This document shows, piece by piece, positions 1-6,436 of a stretch of DNA of 64,000 nucleotides. A program made the position numbers and the translations under genes. Each line of letters begins with the position of its first letter. Positions within the stretch are counted from its first letter, which is position 1. The stretch is from Acidobacteria bacterium AB60 (GTDB lineage: Bacteria; Acidobacteriota; Terriglobia; Terriglobales; Acidobacteriaceae). The notes beneath the pieces were generated by a model. It saw only the letters and a list, made by a program, of their open reading frames with translations, was not told the DNA's origin and did no database searches. Location: positions 558,001 through 622,000 of the forward strand of contig VANK01000001.1 in the NCBI GenBank assembly GCA_008682415.1, read 5' to 3'.

Positions 1-2
1 CC

Positions 3-383
3 GGCGACATGGGGCGGGCGATCGCGGCGATGCGGAAGAACGACATCCCGGCGCGCAGCAAGGCGGTGGCGCACGCCCTGCAGGTTCTGGGCTACCTGGT
101 GCAGTGGATCAACGGGGAGCAGGACGCGGAGTTCGCGCGGAACCTGTCGACGTTTTACGCGCACCTGCAGCGCAAGTTACTGGAAGCGCAGGCGAACCAG
201 TCGATTGAGCTGCTGGAGGAGCAGATCAAGCTGGTGCTGACGATCCGGCGGGGCTGGCAAGACCAGTTGGACGCGCAGGCCTCGAAGGCTCCGGAGCCGG
301 AACCGGAGCCGGTAATGCCGCGGAGGCCGCAGGCATTCGGAGGGTGGCAGGAGGAGCGCGCAAGTCTCAGCTGGTCAGCGTGA
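3..383 (+). CDS. fliS: Flagellar export chaperone FliS (5' partial)
   Basis: FliS binds flagellin in the cytoplasm, stops premature polymerisation and delivers it to the flagellar type III export gate. The visible 126 residues match the middle and end of FliS: an Asp-Ile-Pro-Ala-Arg-Ser segment, an 'AHALQVLGYL' helix, then 'FARNLSTFYAHLQRKLLEA' and a final helix before a Glu/Pro-rich tail. The frame is open to the window edge and the usual N-terminal Tyr-rich segment is absent, so the gene starts outside the window; the first ATG at position 9 is internal. Other flagellar genes probably lie to the left. Confidence 0.8.
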   Translation, partial: GDMGRAIAAMRKNDIPARSKAVAHALQVLGYLVQWINGEQDAEFARNLSTFYAHLQRKLLEAQANQSIELLEEQIKLVLTIRRGWQDQLDAQASKAPEPEPEPVMPRRPQAFGGWQEERASLSWSA

Positions 384-891
384 TACGTTATTCGCCTTTT
401 GTTCTTTTTTCGCCCTTTATTCGCCTCAACTAAGAGCGCAATAACTTGATAATAAAAGACTTGCAAGAGTGTTACAGGCGAATAGATAGCAAATCTACAT
501 AGGGGGAGGGGGGGTGTACCCCCCCTGAAGCCCCTTTACCGCGGGGTGGGCCCGCCGCGCTCTTCCTCACTCCAATCATTGTGGCAGGTCCCGAGAGTTA
601 ACCCCCAACGGTTTTCCACATTTGGCAAATTTACTATTCCCCATCGTTTGAGCTATTTATGGCTGTTTTCCACAGAAATGGGTTTTCGCTGGGTCTTGAC
701 AGGATCTGGACGCGAGGCGCGGACGTGATGTTGCTCACGGTGGAGCAGAGGCTCAAGCCGCCTGAGGAGGGCCCGGGAGCGATCCTGCGACCGCGGGGCG
801 ACTGGGCGCATCGAATGAACTGGTAACGGCGAGAGGCTTGTGCCCTCCCCGGGAAGCTAGTAGAGTTAACTAAGATTTCACAGGAGATAAC
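384..891. other. Intergenic region between fliS and the Fe-S carrier gene
   Basis: No convincing gene is seen in about 500 bases. The first part is T-rich with repeated TTATTCGCC words, one of which has an inverted match (GGCGAATA) near 477-484. A G-rich run leads into a perfect G7-TGTA-C7 hairpin at 508-525. Two copies of TTTTCCACA lie at 612-620 and 666-674. The promoter of the downstream gene is expected in the right half, but no clear -35/-10 pair can be assigned. A good ribosome binding site (AGGAG) lies just before 892. Confidence 0.5.
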
Positions 892-1260
892 ATGGCAACC
901 ACGACCGTTGCGCCGGGTCAGGAGACCAAGAAGGCGCCTCTCACGCTCACGCCGCAGGCGATCGCCAAGGTCCGCGAGATCATGGCCACCCAGGACCCGC
1001 TGCCGGCGGGGCTGCGCATTGGGGTGGTGGGCGGCGGCTGCTCCGGGTTCCAGTATTCGATGGCCTTCGAAAACCAGAGCGGCATGATGGATAAGGTATA
1101 TAGCTTCGATGATCTGAAGGTGTTCATCGACGCGACCAGCCTGGTGTACCTGAATGGCTGCACGGTGGATTACGTGGAGACGCTGGAGGCGGCGGGCTTC
1201 AAGTTCGAGAATCCGCAGGTGAAGAGCACGTGCGGCTGCGGTTCCTCGTTCAGCGTCTAA
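892..1260 (+). CDS. erpA: Iron-sulfur cluster carrier/insertion protein, ErpA/IscA (HesB) family
   Basis: A-type carrier that accepts [2Fe-2S] or [4Fe-4S] clusters from the assembly scaffold and passes them to apo-proteins in the cytoplasm. The 122-residue product has the family length and all three ligand cysteines: one in 'GGGCSGFQY' and two in the C-terminal 'STCGCGSSF'. The central part (D-x-K-V-F-I-D, then Y-L-N-G) is also standard. The start ATG at 892 follows AGGAGATAAC. The first ~15 residues (MATTTVAPGQETKK) form a short non-conserved extension. The gene is monocistronic and ends in a strong terminator. IscA versus ErpA cannot be settled without phylogeny, so the symbol is tentative. 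Confidence 0.85.
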   Translation: MATTTVAPGQETKKAPLTLTPQAIAKVREIMATQDPLPAGLRIGVVGGGCSGFQYSMAFENQSGMMDKVYSFDDLKVFIDATSLVYLNGCTVDYVETLEAAGFKFENPQVKSTCGCGSSFSV

Positions 1261-1282
1261 GCTGAGGTTTTCGGCAAATCGG

Positions 1283-1320
1283 AGGCCCGTCCCATCAGGG
1301 ATGGGCCTTTGCTGTTTCTT
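1283..1320 (+). terminator. Rho-independent terminator after the Fe-S carrier gene
   Basis: An 11-bp stem (AGGCCCGTCCC at 1283-1293, GGGATGGGCCT at 1298-1308) with one G/A mismatch closes on the 4-base loop ATCA. It is followed by TTT and a T-rich stretch (GCTGTTTCTT). It sits 22 bases after the stop codon. Confidence 0.85.
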
Positions 1321-1526
1321 CGCCCAATGTTGGTCACCGAGACCCGGACAAGCGAAACAAAGGCGAATACCGGACCGGAACAGCGTGGTTTTTTCCAACT
1401 GCATTTGCAGTAATCAGACCCTCAAGGTCGCGTTTTGCCTCTCCGCGCCTGCGGAGGGTTCGCACCGCGGCCGGATCAGCCTGCGATTTCCCTGCCGACG
1501 CCAGCCATTGGTCACATTCGCGAACT

Positions 1527-2171
1527 TTGGGGCGTCCCTCTTCGTCGTATAGGTACCGGAAAGACCCCTGGGGAGAAGCGAAGGCGCTTCGCTGCCCAGG
1601 CGCCTTGCTCGCGGTTCGATTGAACCCAGGACGGAAGGACTTGCCGCCGAACGATCTTCCCCATGCGTCCGAACCAGCCCTCCCTTCGCCCGCGGGTCTC
1701 CCTGTGCGCGCGAAGCGGGTCTCGTTTTTGCTTGGTTTCGATGCTTCCCTCCTGGCGCTATTCCTTTTGACGATGGCTCCGCGCCTTACCGGGCTGGCTA
1801 TCCACGAGATCCTGGGAACGGCCTTTGCTTTGTTCTTTGTGGTGCATCTTCTCCTTTCCTGGAATTGGATCAAAAGTGCGACCTACAGGCTGCGAAGCGC
1901 GGGGGCGTGGCGCACCCGCATCAACTACTCCTTGAATTCGCTCCTTTTTGCCATCACCGCGGTCGCGATTGCCGCCGGGTTGGTCATCTCCCAGGTCGTG
2001 CTTCCGGCGTTTCACGTTCCGAGCGTGGATGACCGCGCCTGGCATTTTCTGCACAACCGCATGGCCTCGTTCCTGCGCCTCGGGGTCGGACTGCACATCG
2101 CGATGAACTGGCAATGGATTGTAGCCGCGGTGCGACGCCAGGCCGCTTCCTTGCGGCGAAGGCGCGCTTAG
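1527..2171 (+). CDS. Membrane protein with DUF4405/cytochrome b-like four-helix fold
   Basis: Predicted inner-membrane protein with four hydrophobic helices and several membrane-embedded histidines: 'AIHEILG', 'FVVHLLLSWNW', 'HFLHNRMASF' and 'GVGLHIAMNWQW'. This His pattern and length fit DUF4405, a family thought to bind haem like small cytochrome b subunits; haem binding is inferred, not shown. The first ~58 codons look non-coding in composition, so the true start may be GTG at 1704, just before the first helix. The next small gene starts 54 bases downstream and may share the transcript. The redox partner is unknown. Confidence 0.6.
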   Translation: MGRPSSSYRYRKDPWGEAKALRCPGALLAVRLNPGRKDLPPNDLPHASEPALPSPAGLPVRAKRVSFLLGFDASLLALFLLTMAPRLTGLAIHEILGTAFALFFVVHLLLSWNWIKSATYRLRSAGAWRTRINYSLNSLLFAITAVAIAAGLVISQVVLPAFHVPSVDDRAWHFLHNRMASFLRLGVGLHIAMNWQWIVAAVRRQAASLRRRRA

Positions 2172-2225
2172 GGGAAACTGGGCGTCAGGCAGGGGGCTGC
2201 GGCTTTTCGCGGAGGAGGGACACAG

Positions 2226-2489
2226 GTGACGTACTGGCTACGATGGATTGCGCCGTCGGCAACCTGCGCCGTTCGGCGCACGCTGCTGATCCTGGCGGCC
2301 GCGGGGGCGGTGTTGGCGGTCACTTTGGCCGTGGAAGGATGGCCCACGTCCAAGCGTGACATTCACCGCAACGAAAGACTCGATTTTCAAGCAGATTTCC
2401 GTTTCGGCCCGGTCAACTTTTTGGGACAGATAATCTTTATCGCGGTCTCCGCAACCGTAGGCCATCGGGTCTTCCAGATCCGCCTCTGA
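2226..2489 (+). CDS. Small two-helix membrane protein of unknown function
   Basis: An 87-residue protein starts at GTG 2226, which has GGAGGG eight bases upstream. It has one hydrophobic helix at about residues 18-36 (TLLILAAAGAVLAVTLAVEG), a polar linker with several Arg and Asp residues, and a second helix near residues 63-80. No known family was recognised. It lies directly after the DUF4405-like gene on the same strand and ends 12 bases before the convergent BKACE gene. It could be a small partner of the upstream membrane protein. Confidence 0.45.
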   Translation: MTYWLRWIAPSATCAVRRTLLILAAAGAVLAVTLAVEGWPTSKRDIHRNERLDFQADFRFGPVNFLGQIIFIAVSATVGHRVFQIRL

Positions 2490-2501
2490 CCGGAGGCCGC
2501 A

Positions 2502-3242
2502 TCAAATAGCGCCTCGCAGGTGTTTCCGGATCAGATCTGCGGCAGCGGCGACCAGATCTCGATTTCCCTGCGCGTCGCTCCCGTCTGGAAGCACGGTAAC
2601 GTCTTCCAGTCCGGTACGGATGCCGTGACCTCGGGCCAGAGCGCGCCGATTGACCTGCCAGCAGGCCGCTCCGAAGCCGTGATGAACCTGCTCGAGGGTG
2701 ATGCCGGCCTGGTGGAGAATGTCTTCGATCCTGGCGGCGTTCTCAAGGGATACCTCAGGATCATCCTCGAGAGGTTCGATCAGGACGCGCCGGCAACGAG
2801 TTGCCAACCCGGAACGCACGAACGCCCTTGCGTCTTCAACCGTCAGCAATCCAGCTTCGATGCCCACGCCGCGCGCGAGCAGCAATTCGCAGAGCTCGAC
2901 GATTCCCGCTTCCCCCTGATTGGCCGTGACCAGATCAGGCAATTCATGCCATCGCTCGACGGTGCGATAGCGGGTTGCCGGATCGCGCACGATGGTAGCC
3001 GAGGTGGTAAGGGAGATGGGGGTTGCCGGACAGAGCGCCCGAATGGCGCGCAGAACCTTGGCGCAAGCCTGGCCGTAGAGCGTCTCGCGGCCCTGCTCAT
3101 CGAAGGCATGGACATGCACGGAGTGGGCGCCGGCATCGATGGCCGAGCGCGCCTCCCTGGCTATTGCGGTGGAGTGGCGCGGCACGGCAGGGTGAATCCG
3201 ATCTCCATTCAGAGCCGCTTGCAGGAAGATCGTCTTCGTCAA
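2502..3242 (-). CDS. 3-keto-5-aminohexanoate cleavage family protein (BKACE, DUF849)
   Basis: Member of the beta-keto acid cleavage enzyme family, Zn-dependent TIM barrels that condense a beta-keto acid with acetyl-CoA. Seen here: the N-terminal 'LQAALNGDR' strand, the metal-site motif 'VHVHAFDEQGRETL', the 'SLTTSA' strand and the C-terminal 'HGIRTGLEDV' segment. A TTG start at 3242 is preferred over the upstream GTG at 3299, because GGAGGT lies 8 bases before it and the protein then begins 'TKTIFLQAALNG' as in homologues. At 246 residues it is a little shorter than the usual 270-300. It lies downstream of the tetR gene on the same strand. The substrate cannot be told from sequence. Confidence 0.75.
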   Translation of the reverse strand: MTKTIFLQAALNGDRIHPAVPRHSTAIAREARSAIDAGAHSVHVHAFDEQGRETLYGQACAKVLRAIRALCPATPISLTTSATIVRDPATRYRTVERWHELPDLVTANQGEAGIVELCELLLARGVGIEAGLLTVEDARAFVRSGLATRCRRVLIEPLEDDPEVSLENAARIEDILHQAGITLEQVHHGFGAACWQVNRRALARGHGIRTGLEDVTVLPDGSDAQGNRDLVAAAADLIRKHLRGAI

Positions 3243-3318
3243 CTGGTTCCACCTCCGTTTGGGAATGAGCTGATCATACCTTCCGCGGGTGTGACACACC
3301 GTGCGACTGCCGGCGACC

Positions 3319-3990
3319 CTATTGGAGAGTGGTGGAACCGAGCGTGCGCCGTCTCGGCAACTCTGGAGGTGCTGAATTGTAGCCGAGGAGTGCCTGGACT
3401 TTTCCGACCATTTGCTCGATCACCGCATTGCGATCGAGGCCCAAGGGCGCGAGCTCGCCGTTGGCAATCGCGTCAAAGACCCGCTCGGTGGTGTAGAGGT
3501 GAATCGCATCCTCTTCGCGCGTCTGGGGGGTCGCCCCGATCTTCTTCCTGATCCGGCTCATCGTGTCCAACTGCCGGCGGCGTTGCGTGCGGTAAAAGCG
3601 GCGGACGTCGGGATCGGAGGAGACGAGCACTTGCAACGAGGACCGCAGCGTGCGCCCTTTTGTACGGAAGTCGATGGAAATCCGGACCACCTCCCGAGCG
3701 ATGTCACGCGGCGTCCGGCCGGCTTCAATGGCGCCGAGAATGGCGTTCCACTGTTCCGTGACCCAGTGTTCATAGACCGTGAGGAAGATCTCCTTCTTGT
3801 CTTTGAAGTGCTTGTAGAAGGTTCCGGTGGAATAGCCGGCCTGGTGCGCGATTTGATTGGAGTCGGTTCCGTGGTAGCCGAGACGGTTGAAGATCTCGGC
3901 TGCGGTTTGCACCAGCCGTGCGCGGGTTTGCTCGGGCGAACCCCGCCGCGGCCGGTCCGCATTTCCTTTCAGGGAAGAACTTCCGGTCAT
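3319..3990 (-). CDS. TetR/AcrR-family transcriptional regulator
   Basis: A 223-residue repressor-type regulator. The N-terminal helix-turn-helix is at about residues 20-66, with 'TAAEIFNRLGYHGTDSNQI' followed by 'AGYSTGTFYKHFKDKKEIF', the classic TetR recognition helix. The remaining all-helical part is the ligand and dimer domain. The gene is divergent from the DoxX-hydrolase pair and shares a 110-base promoter region with a long palindrome (4015-4050). The BKACE gene follows on the same strand. Autorepression together with control of the divergent pair is the likely mode; the ligand is unknown. Confidence 0.85.
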   Translation of the reverse strand: MTGSSSLKGNADRPRRGSPEQTRARLVQTAAEIFNRLGYHGTDSNQIAHQAGYSTGTFYKHFKDKKEIFLTVYEHWVTEQWNAILGAIEAGRTPRDIAREVVRISIDFRTKGRTLRSSLQVLVSSDPDVRRFYRTQRRRQLDTMSRIRKKIGATPQTREEDAIHLYTTERVFDAIANGELAPLGLDRNAVIEQMVGKVQALLGYNSAPPELPRRRTLGSTTLQ

Positions 3991-4014
3991 TGGATTGACA
4001 ACGCCTCAGGTTAA

Positions 4015-4050
4015 TGATAACAGTATCACTACCAAGTGATAGTTTTATCA
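4015..4050. promoter_or_regulatory. Palindromic operator in the tetR/doxX divergent promoter
   Basis: Arms TGATAACAGTATCACT (4015-4030) and AGTGATAGTTTTATCA (4035-4050) are inverted repeats matching at 14 of 16 positions around the spacer ACCA. The inner 7 bp (TATCACT/AGTGATA) are perfect. The site lies 25 bases upstream of the tetR start and 31 bases upstream of doxX, the usual place for a TetR-family operator acting in both directions. Confidence 0.7.
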
Positions 4051-4080
4051 CCACAACATGACCGTGAAAGGCCTCTCTGA

Positions 4081-4488
4081 ATGAAGCTCTTCTTTCCCCT
4101 CGGCCGCTTCCTGTTCTCTCTGATCTTTATCGCCGCCGCTCCACGGCACTTCACGCAGGAGGGGATTCAACATGCAGCCGCACTGGGAGTTCCTTTTGCC
4201 GGGGTGCTCGTTCCCTTCGCGGGAGTCCTGGCTCTCCTGGGAGGGCTCAGTGTGGCGATCGGCTATAGAGCCCCCTGGGGGGCATGGATGCTGGTCGCTT
4301 TCCTGGTTCCCGTCACGTGGTGGATGCATGGGTACTGGCGGTTGGCCGATCCGGAAGGCATTCATGTGCAGCAGGCCATGTTCGGCAAGAATGTTGCCAT
4401 GCTGGGAGCAGCGCTTCTGATTGCGCAGTTCGGGGCCGGCCCGGTGAGCCTGGATGCGAGAAGCGATTCATCGATGCAACGCTCGTGA
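4081..4488 (+). CDS. DoxX family membrane protein
   Basis: A 135-residue integral membrane protein with four hydrophobic helices (roughly residues 5-20, 38-60, 68-86 and 100-118). Features of the DoxX family are 'AAPRHFTQ' after helix 1 and 'GGLSVAIGYRAPWGAWML' between helices 2 and 3. DoxX proteins are variously linked to quinone-dependent oxidation and thiol-stress complexes; the precise role here is unknown. It is the first gene of the rightward pair under the palindrome, and the hydrolase gene begins 29 bases after its stop. Confidence 0.75.
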   Translation: MKLFFPLGRFLFSLIFIAAAPRHFTQEGIQHAAALGVPFAGVLVPFAGVLALLGGLSVAIGYRAPWGAWMLVAFLVPVTWWMHGYWRLADPEGIHVQQAMFGKNVAMLGAALLIAQFGAGPVSLDARSDSSMQRS

Positions 4489-4517
4489 ATCTGTACATTC
4501 CTGAAGGAGGCGCTGCA

Positions 4518-5477
4518 TTGCGGAGGGGGCCGAGGATGTGGATTGCCGCGGGGGGCGTCGTGGCGCTGGTATTGCTGTGCGTGGGCGCCGGATTTCTGGG
4601 CACCGCGGCTCCGCAGACGCGCCACACGAATTATCGTTCGGCGGTGGGAGCGCAACAACCGAATGGGGTGATGACTCTCAGCGGCGTCGATATTGCGTAC
4701 ACAGATTCGGGCGGGAGCGGCCCCGTTCTGCTTTGCCTTCACGCGATCGGTCATGGGGCGCGCGACTTTGAAGACCTGAGCCGGAGGCTGAGTCCCCAGT
4801 ATCGCGTGGTGGCGCTGGACTTTCCCGGACAGGGGAGGTCCGGGCCGGATGGGGAACCGGCCAGCGCGACACGCTACGCCGGACTTCTCGCCCAATTTAT
4901 CGAGCGTCTCGATCTTCGCTCAGTGACGCTGCTCGGAAACTCGATCGGCGGGGCCACAGCGATCCGCTATGCGCATAAGCACCCGGAGCGGGTGCGAGCG
5001 CTTGTGCTTTGCGATACGGGAGGGCTGGGGGAGCCCACGGCGATCAGCCGCATCTTCATTCAAGGATTCGTGCAGTTTTTTGCGGCGGGCCGCCGCGGCG
5101 CATTCTGGTATCCCTGGGCGTTCGATCGCTATTACCGGAAGGTGCTGCTGGCGGATTCCGCGCGCGAGGAGCGGGAGCGGATTGTGCGGTCGGCGTATGA
5201 GATCGCACCGGTGCTTGAGCAAGCCTGGAGGAGCTTCGCCAGGGCGGACGAGAATCTGCTGCCGCTGTTGCCGGATGTGCGTTGTCCTGTTTTTTTGGCC
5301 TGGGCCCGGCAGGATTTTGTGCTGCCGCTGAAATCCGCGGAGCCGTATTTTTCCCGGTTCCGGAGATATCACGTGGAAACCTTCGACGGAGGCCACGCCG
5401 CTTTTCTCGAAGACGCGGACCGATTCGAGGGCGCGTTGCGAGCATTTCTTCAGGCAACAGCCAGCGACGAGCATTGA
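4518..5477 (+). CDS. Membrane-anchored alpha/beta hydrolase
   Basis: Alpha/beta-hydrolase fold enzyme. The nucleophile elbow is 'GNSIGG', the oxyanion segment 'LLCLHAIGHGA', the acid residue probably the Asp of 'ARQDFVLP', and the catalytic His lies in 'FDGGHAAFLED'. A signal-anchor helix near the N-terminus (WIAAGGVVALVLLCVGAGF) suggests an envelope location. TTG at 4518 is chosen because AAGGAGG lies 7 bases upstream; ATG 4536 and GTG 4485 (overlapping the doxX stop) are alternatives. The context suggests a substrate-inducible module with DoxX and the divergent BKACE enzyme. The substrate is unknown. Confidence 0.75.
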   Translation: MRRGPRMWIAAGGVVALVLLCVGAGFLGTAAPQTRHTNYRSAVGAQQPNGVMTLSGVDIAYTDSGGSGPVLLCLHAIGHGARDFEDLSRRLSPQYRVVALDFPGQGRSGPDGEPASATRYAGLLAQFIERLDLRSVTLLGNSIGGATAIRYAHKHPERVRALVLCDTGGLGEPTAISRIFIQGFVQFFAAGRRGAFWYPWAFDRYYRKVLLADSAREERERIVRSAYEIAPVLEQAWRSFARADENLLPLLPDVRCPVFLAWARQDFVLPLKSAEPYFSRFRRYHVETFDGGHAAFLEDADRFEGALRAFLQATASDEH

Positions 5478-5582
5478 TGCGAGGTTTGTTTGCCTCTGCG
5501 AGGGGTTGTGGCGCAGGGCTGGGAGGGCTGGTTCTGGTTATATTGTTCCGTGAGAGTACAGTTGGGCGCAGAGGTTGTGATC

Positions 5583-6377
5583 ATGACGTCGATTCCCTTC
5601 CCTTGGGCGCGGTTCGGGCGAGGCCGCGGTTTCGCATGGGCATTTCTCGCGGTTGTTGCTGCCGCAGGTTCGGCGGCGCTGCAGGGGCAGGCCGCGGCGG
5701 GGCAATCTGCGGGTGAACTGAAAGGCTATTTCCAGCGCACGGAGCAGTCTCTGATGGATGCGGTGGCTGTGGGCAACAAGGCCCTGTGGAATGATGTGCT
5801 CGATGAGGCGTGCGTCGTCACCAATGAAGAAGGGGAGGTGCTGGGGAAGAAGGAGCTGCTGGAGCAGCTCACGGGGCTGCCACCGGGACTGTCGGGCGCG
5901 ATTGAAGTTGTCGATTTGACGGTGCAGCCGGCAGGGGATTTCGCGGTGGTTCGGTTTCGCATGAACGAGACGGAGACGGTGTTTGGGCAGCACCTCAAGA
6001 CCGGCTACCGATCTACCGACACGTTTGTGCGGAGGGATGCCGGCTGGAAGATGATCGCCTCGCACCAGAGCGTGGTCACGTCTGATCCGCCTGCGCAAGA
6101 GGTATCGCGGAGAGACTGGCCGGCGTTCGCGGGCACGTATCAATTGCTGCCAAATGGCTGGGTGCTGCATGTGGCGATGAAGGATGGGGAACTGTATGCG
6201 GGGCGCGATCCGAAGCAGCTGAAGCGCCTGATACCGATCGGGCCGAATGTGTTTACGCGCGAGGGCAGCCTGGGGGAGTGGGTCTTCTGCCTGGATGAGA
6301 AGGGGAAGGCGACGAAGATCGTGGAGTTGCGCAAGTTTGAACCGCTGGTCTGGACAGCGGTCCCGCGTCACTCCTAG
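5583..6377 (+). CDS. Secreted NTF2-like (DUF4440-type) protein
   Basis: A signal peptide (hydrophobic stretch FAWAFLAVVAAAGSAAL ending near GQA) is followed by an NTF2-like domain at about residues 45-165. Typical features are the opening helix, 'CVVTNEEGEVLGKKELLEQL' and 'DTFVRRDAGWKMIASHQS'. The last ~90 residues (RRDWPAFAGTYQLLPNGWV) resemble a small beta domain often found at the end of secreted hydrolases. No catalytic role can be assigned. The product is likely periplasmic. The gene stands alone and faces the permease gene convergently. Confidence 0.65.
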   Translation: MTSIPFPWARFGRGRGFAWAFLAVVAAAGSAALQGQAAAGQSAGELKGYFQRTEQSLMDAVAVGNKALWNDVLDEACVVTNEEGEVLGKKELLEQLTGLPPGLSGAIEVVDLTVQPAGDFAVVRFRMNETETVFGQHLKTGYRSTDTFVRRDAGWKMIASHQSVVTSDPPAQEVSRRDWPAFAGTYQLLPNGWVLHVAMKDGELYAGRDPKQLKRLIPIGPNVFTREGSLGEWVFCLDEKGKATKIVELRKFEPLVWTAVPRHS

Positions 6378-6436
6378 GGGGCGATGGCTCTGTTGGGGCG
6401 CACCGGCCTGGGGTGGATAGCAAGACGCGGTGTTCC

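Noticed and set aside
612..674. Two TTTTCCACA words resembling DnaA boxes
   Set aside because: Only two copies, 54 bases apart, with no dnaA, dnaN or AT-rich unwinding region nearby; not enough for a replication origin.
2520..3551. Long plus-strand open frame opposite the BKACE and tetR genes
   Set aside because: It is the complement of two well-recognised minus-strand genes, with no domain of its own; high GC creates such antisense frames.
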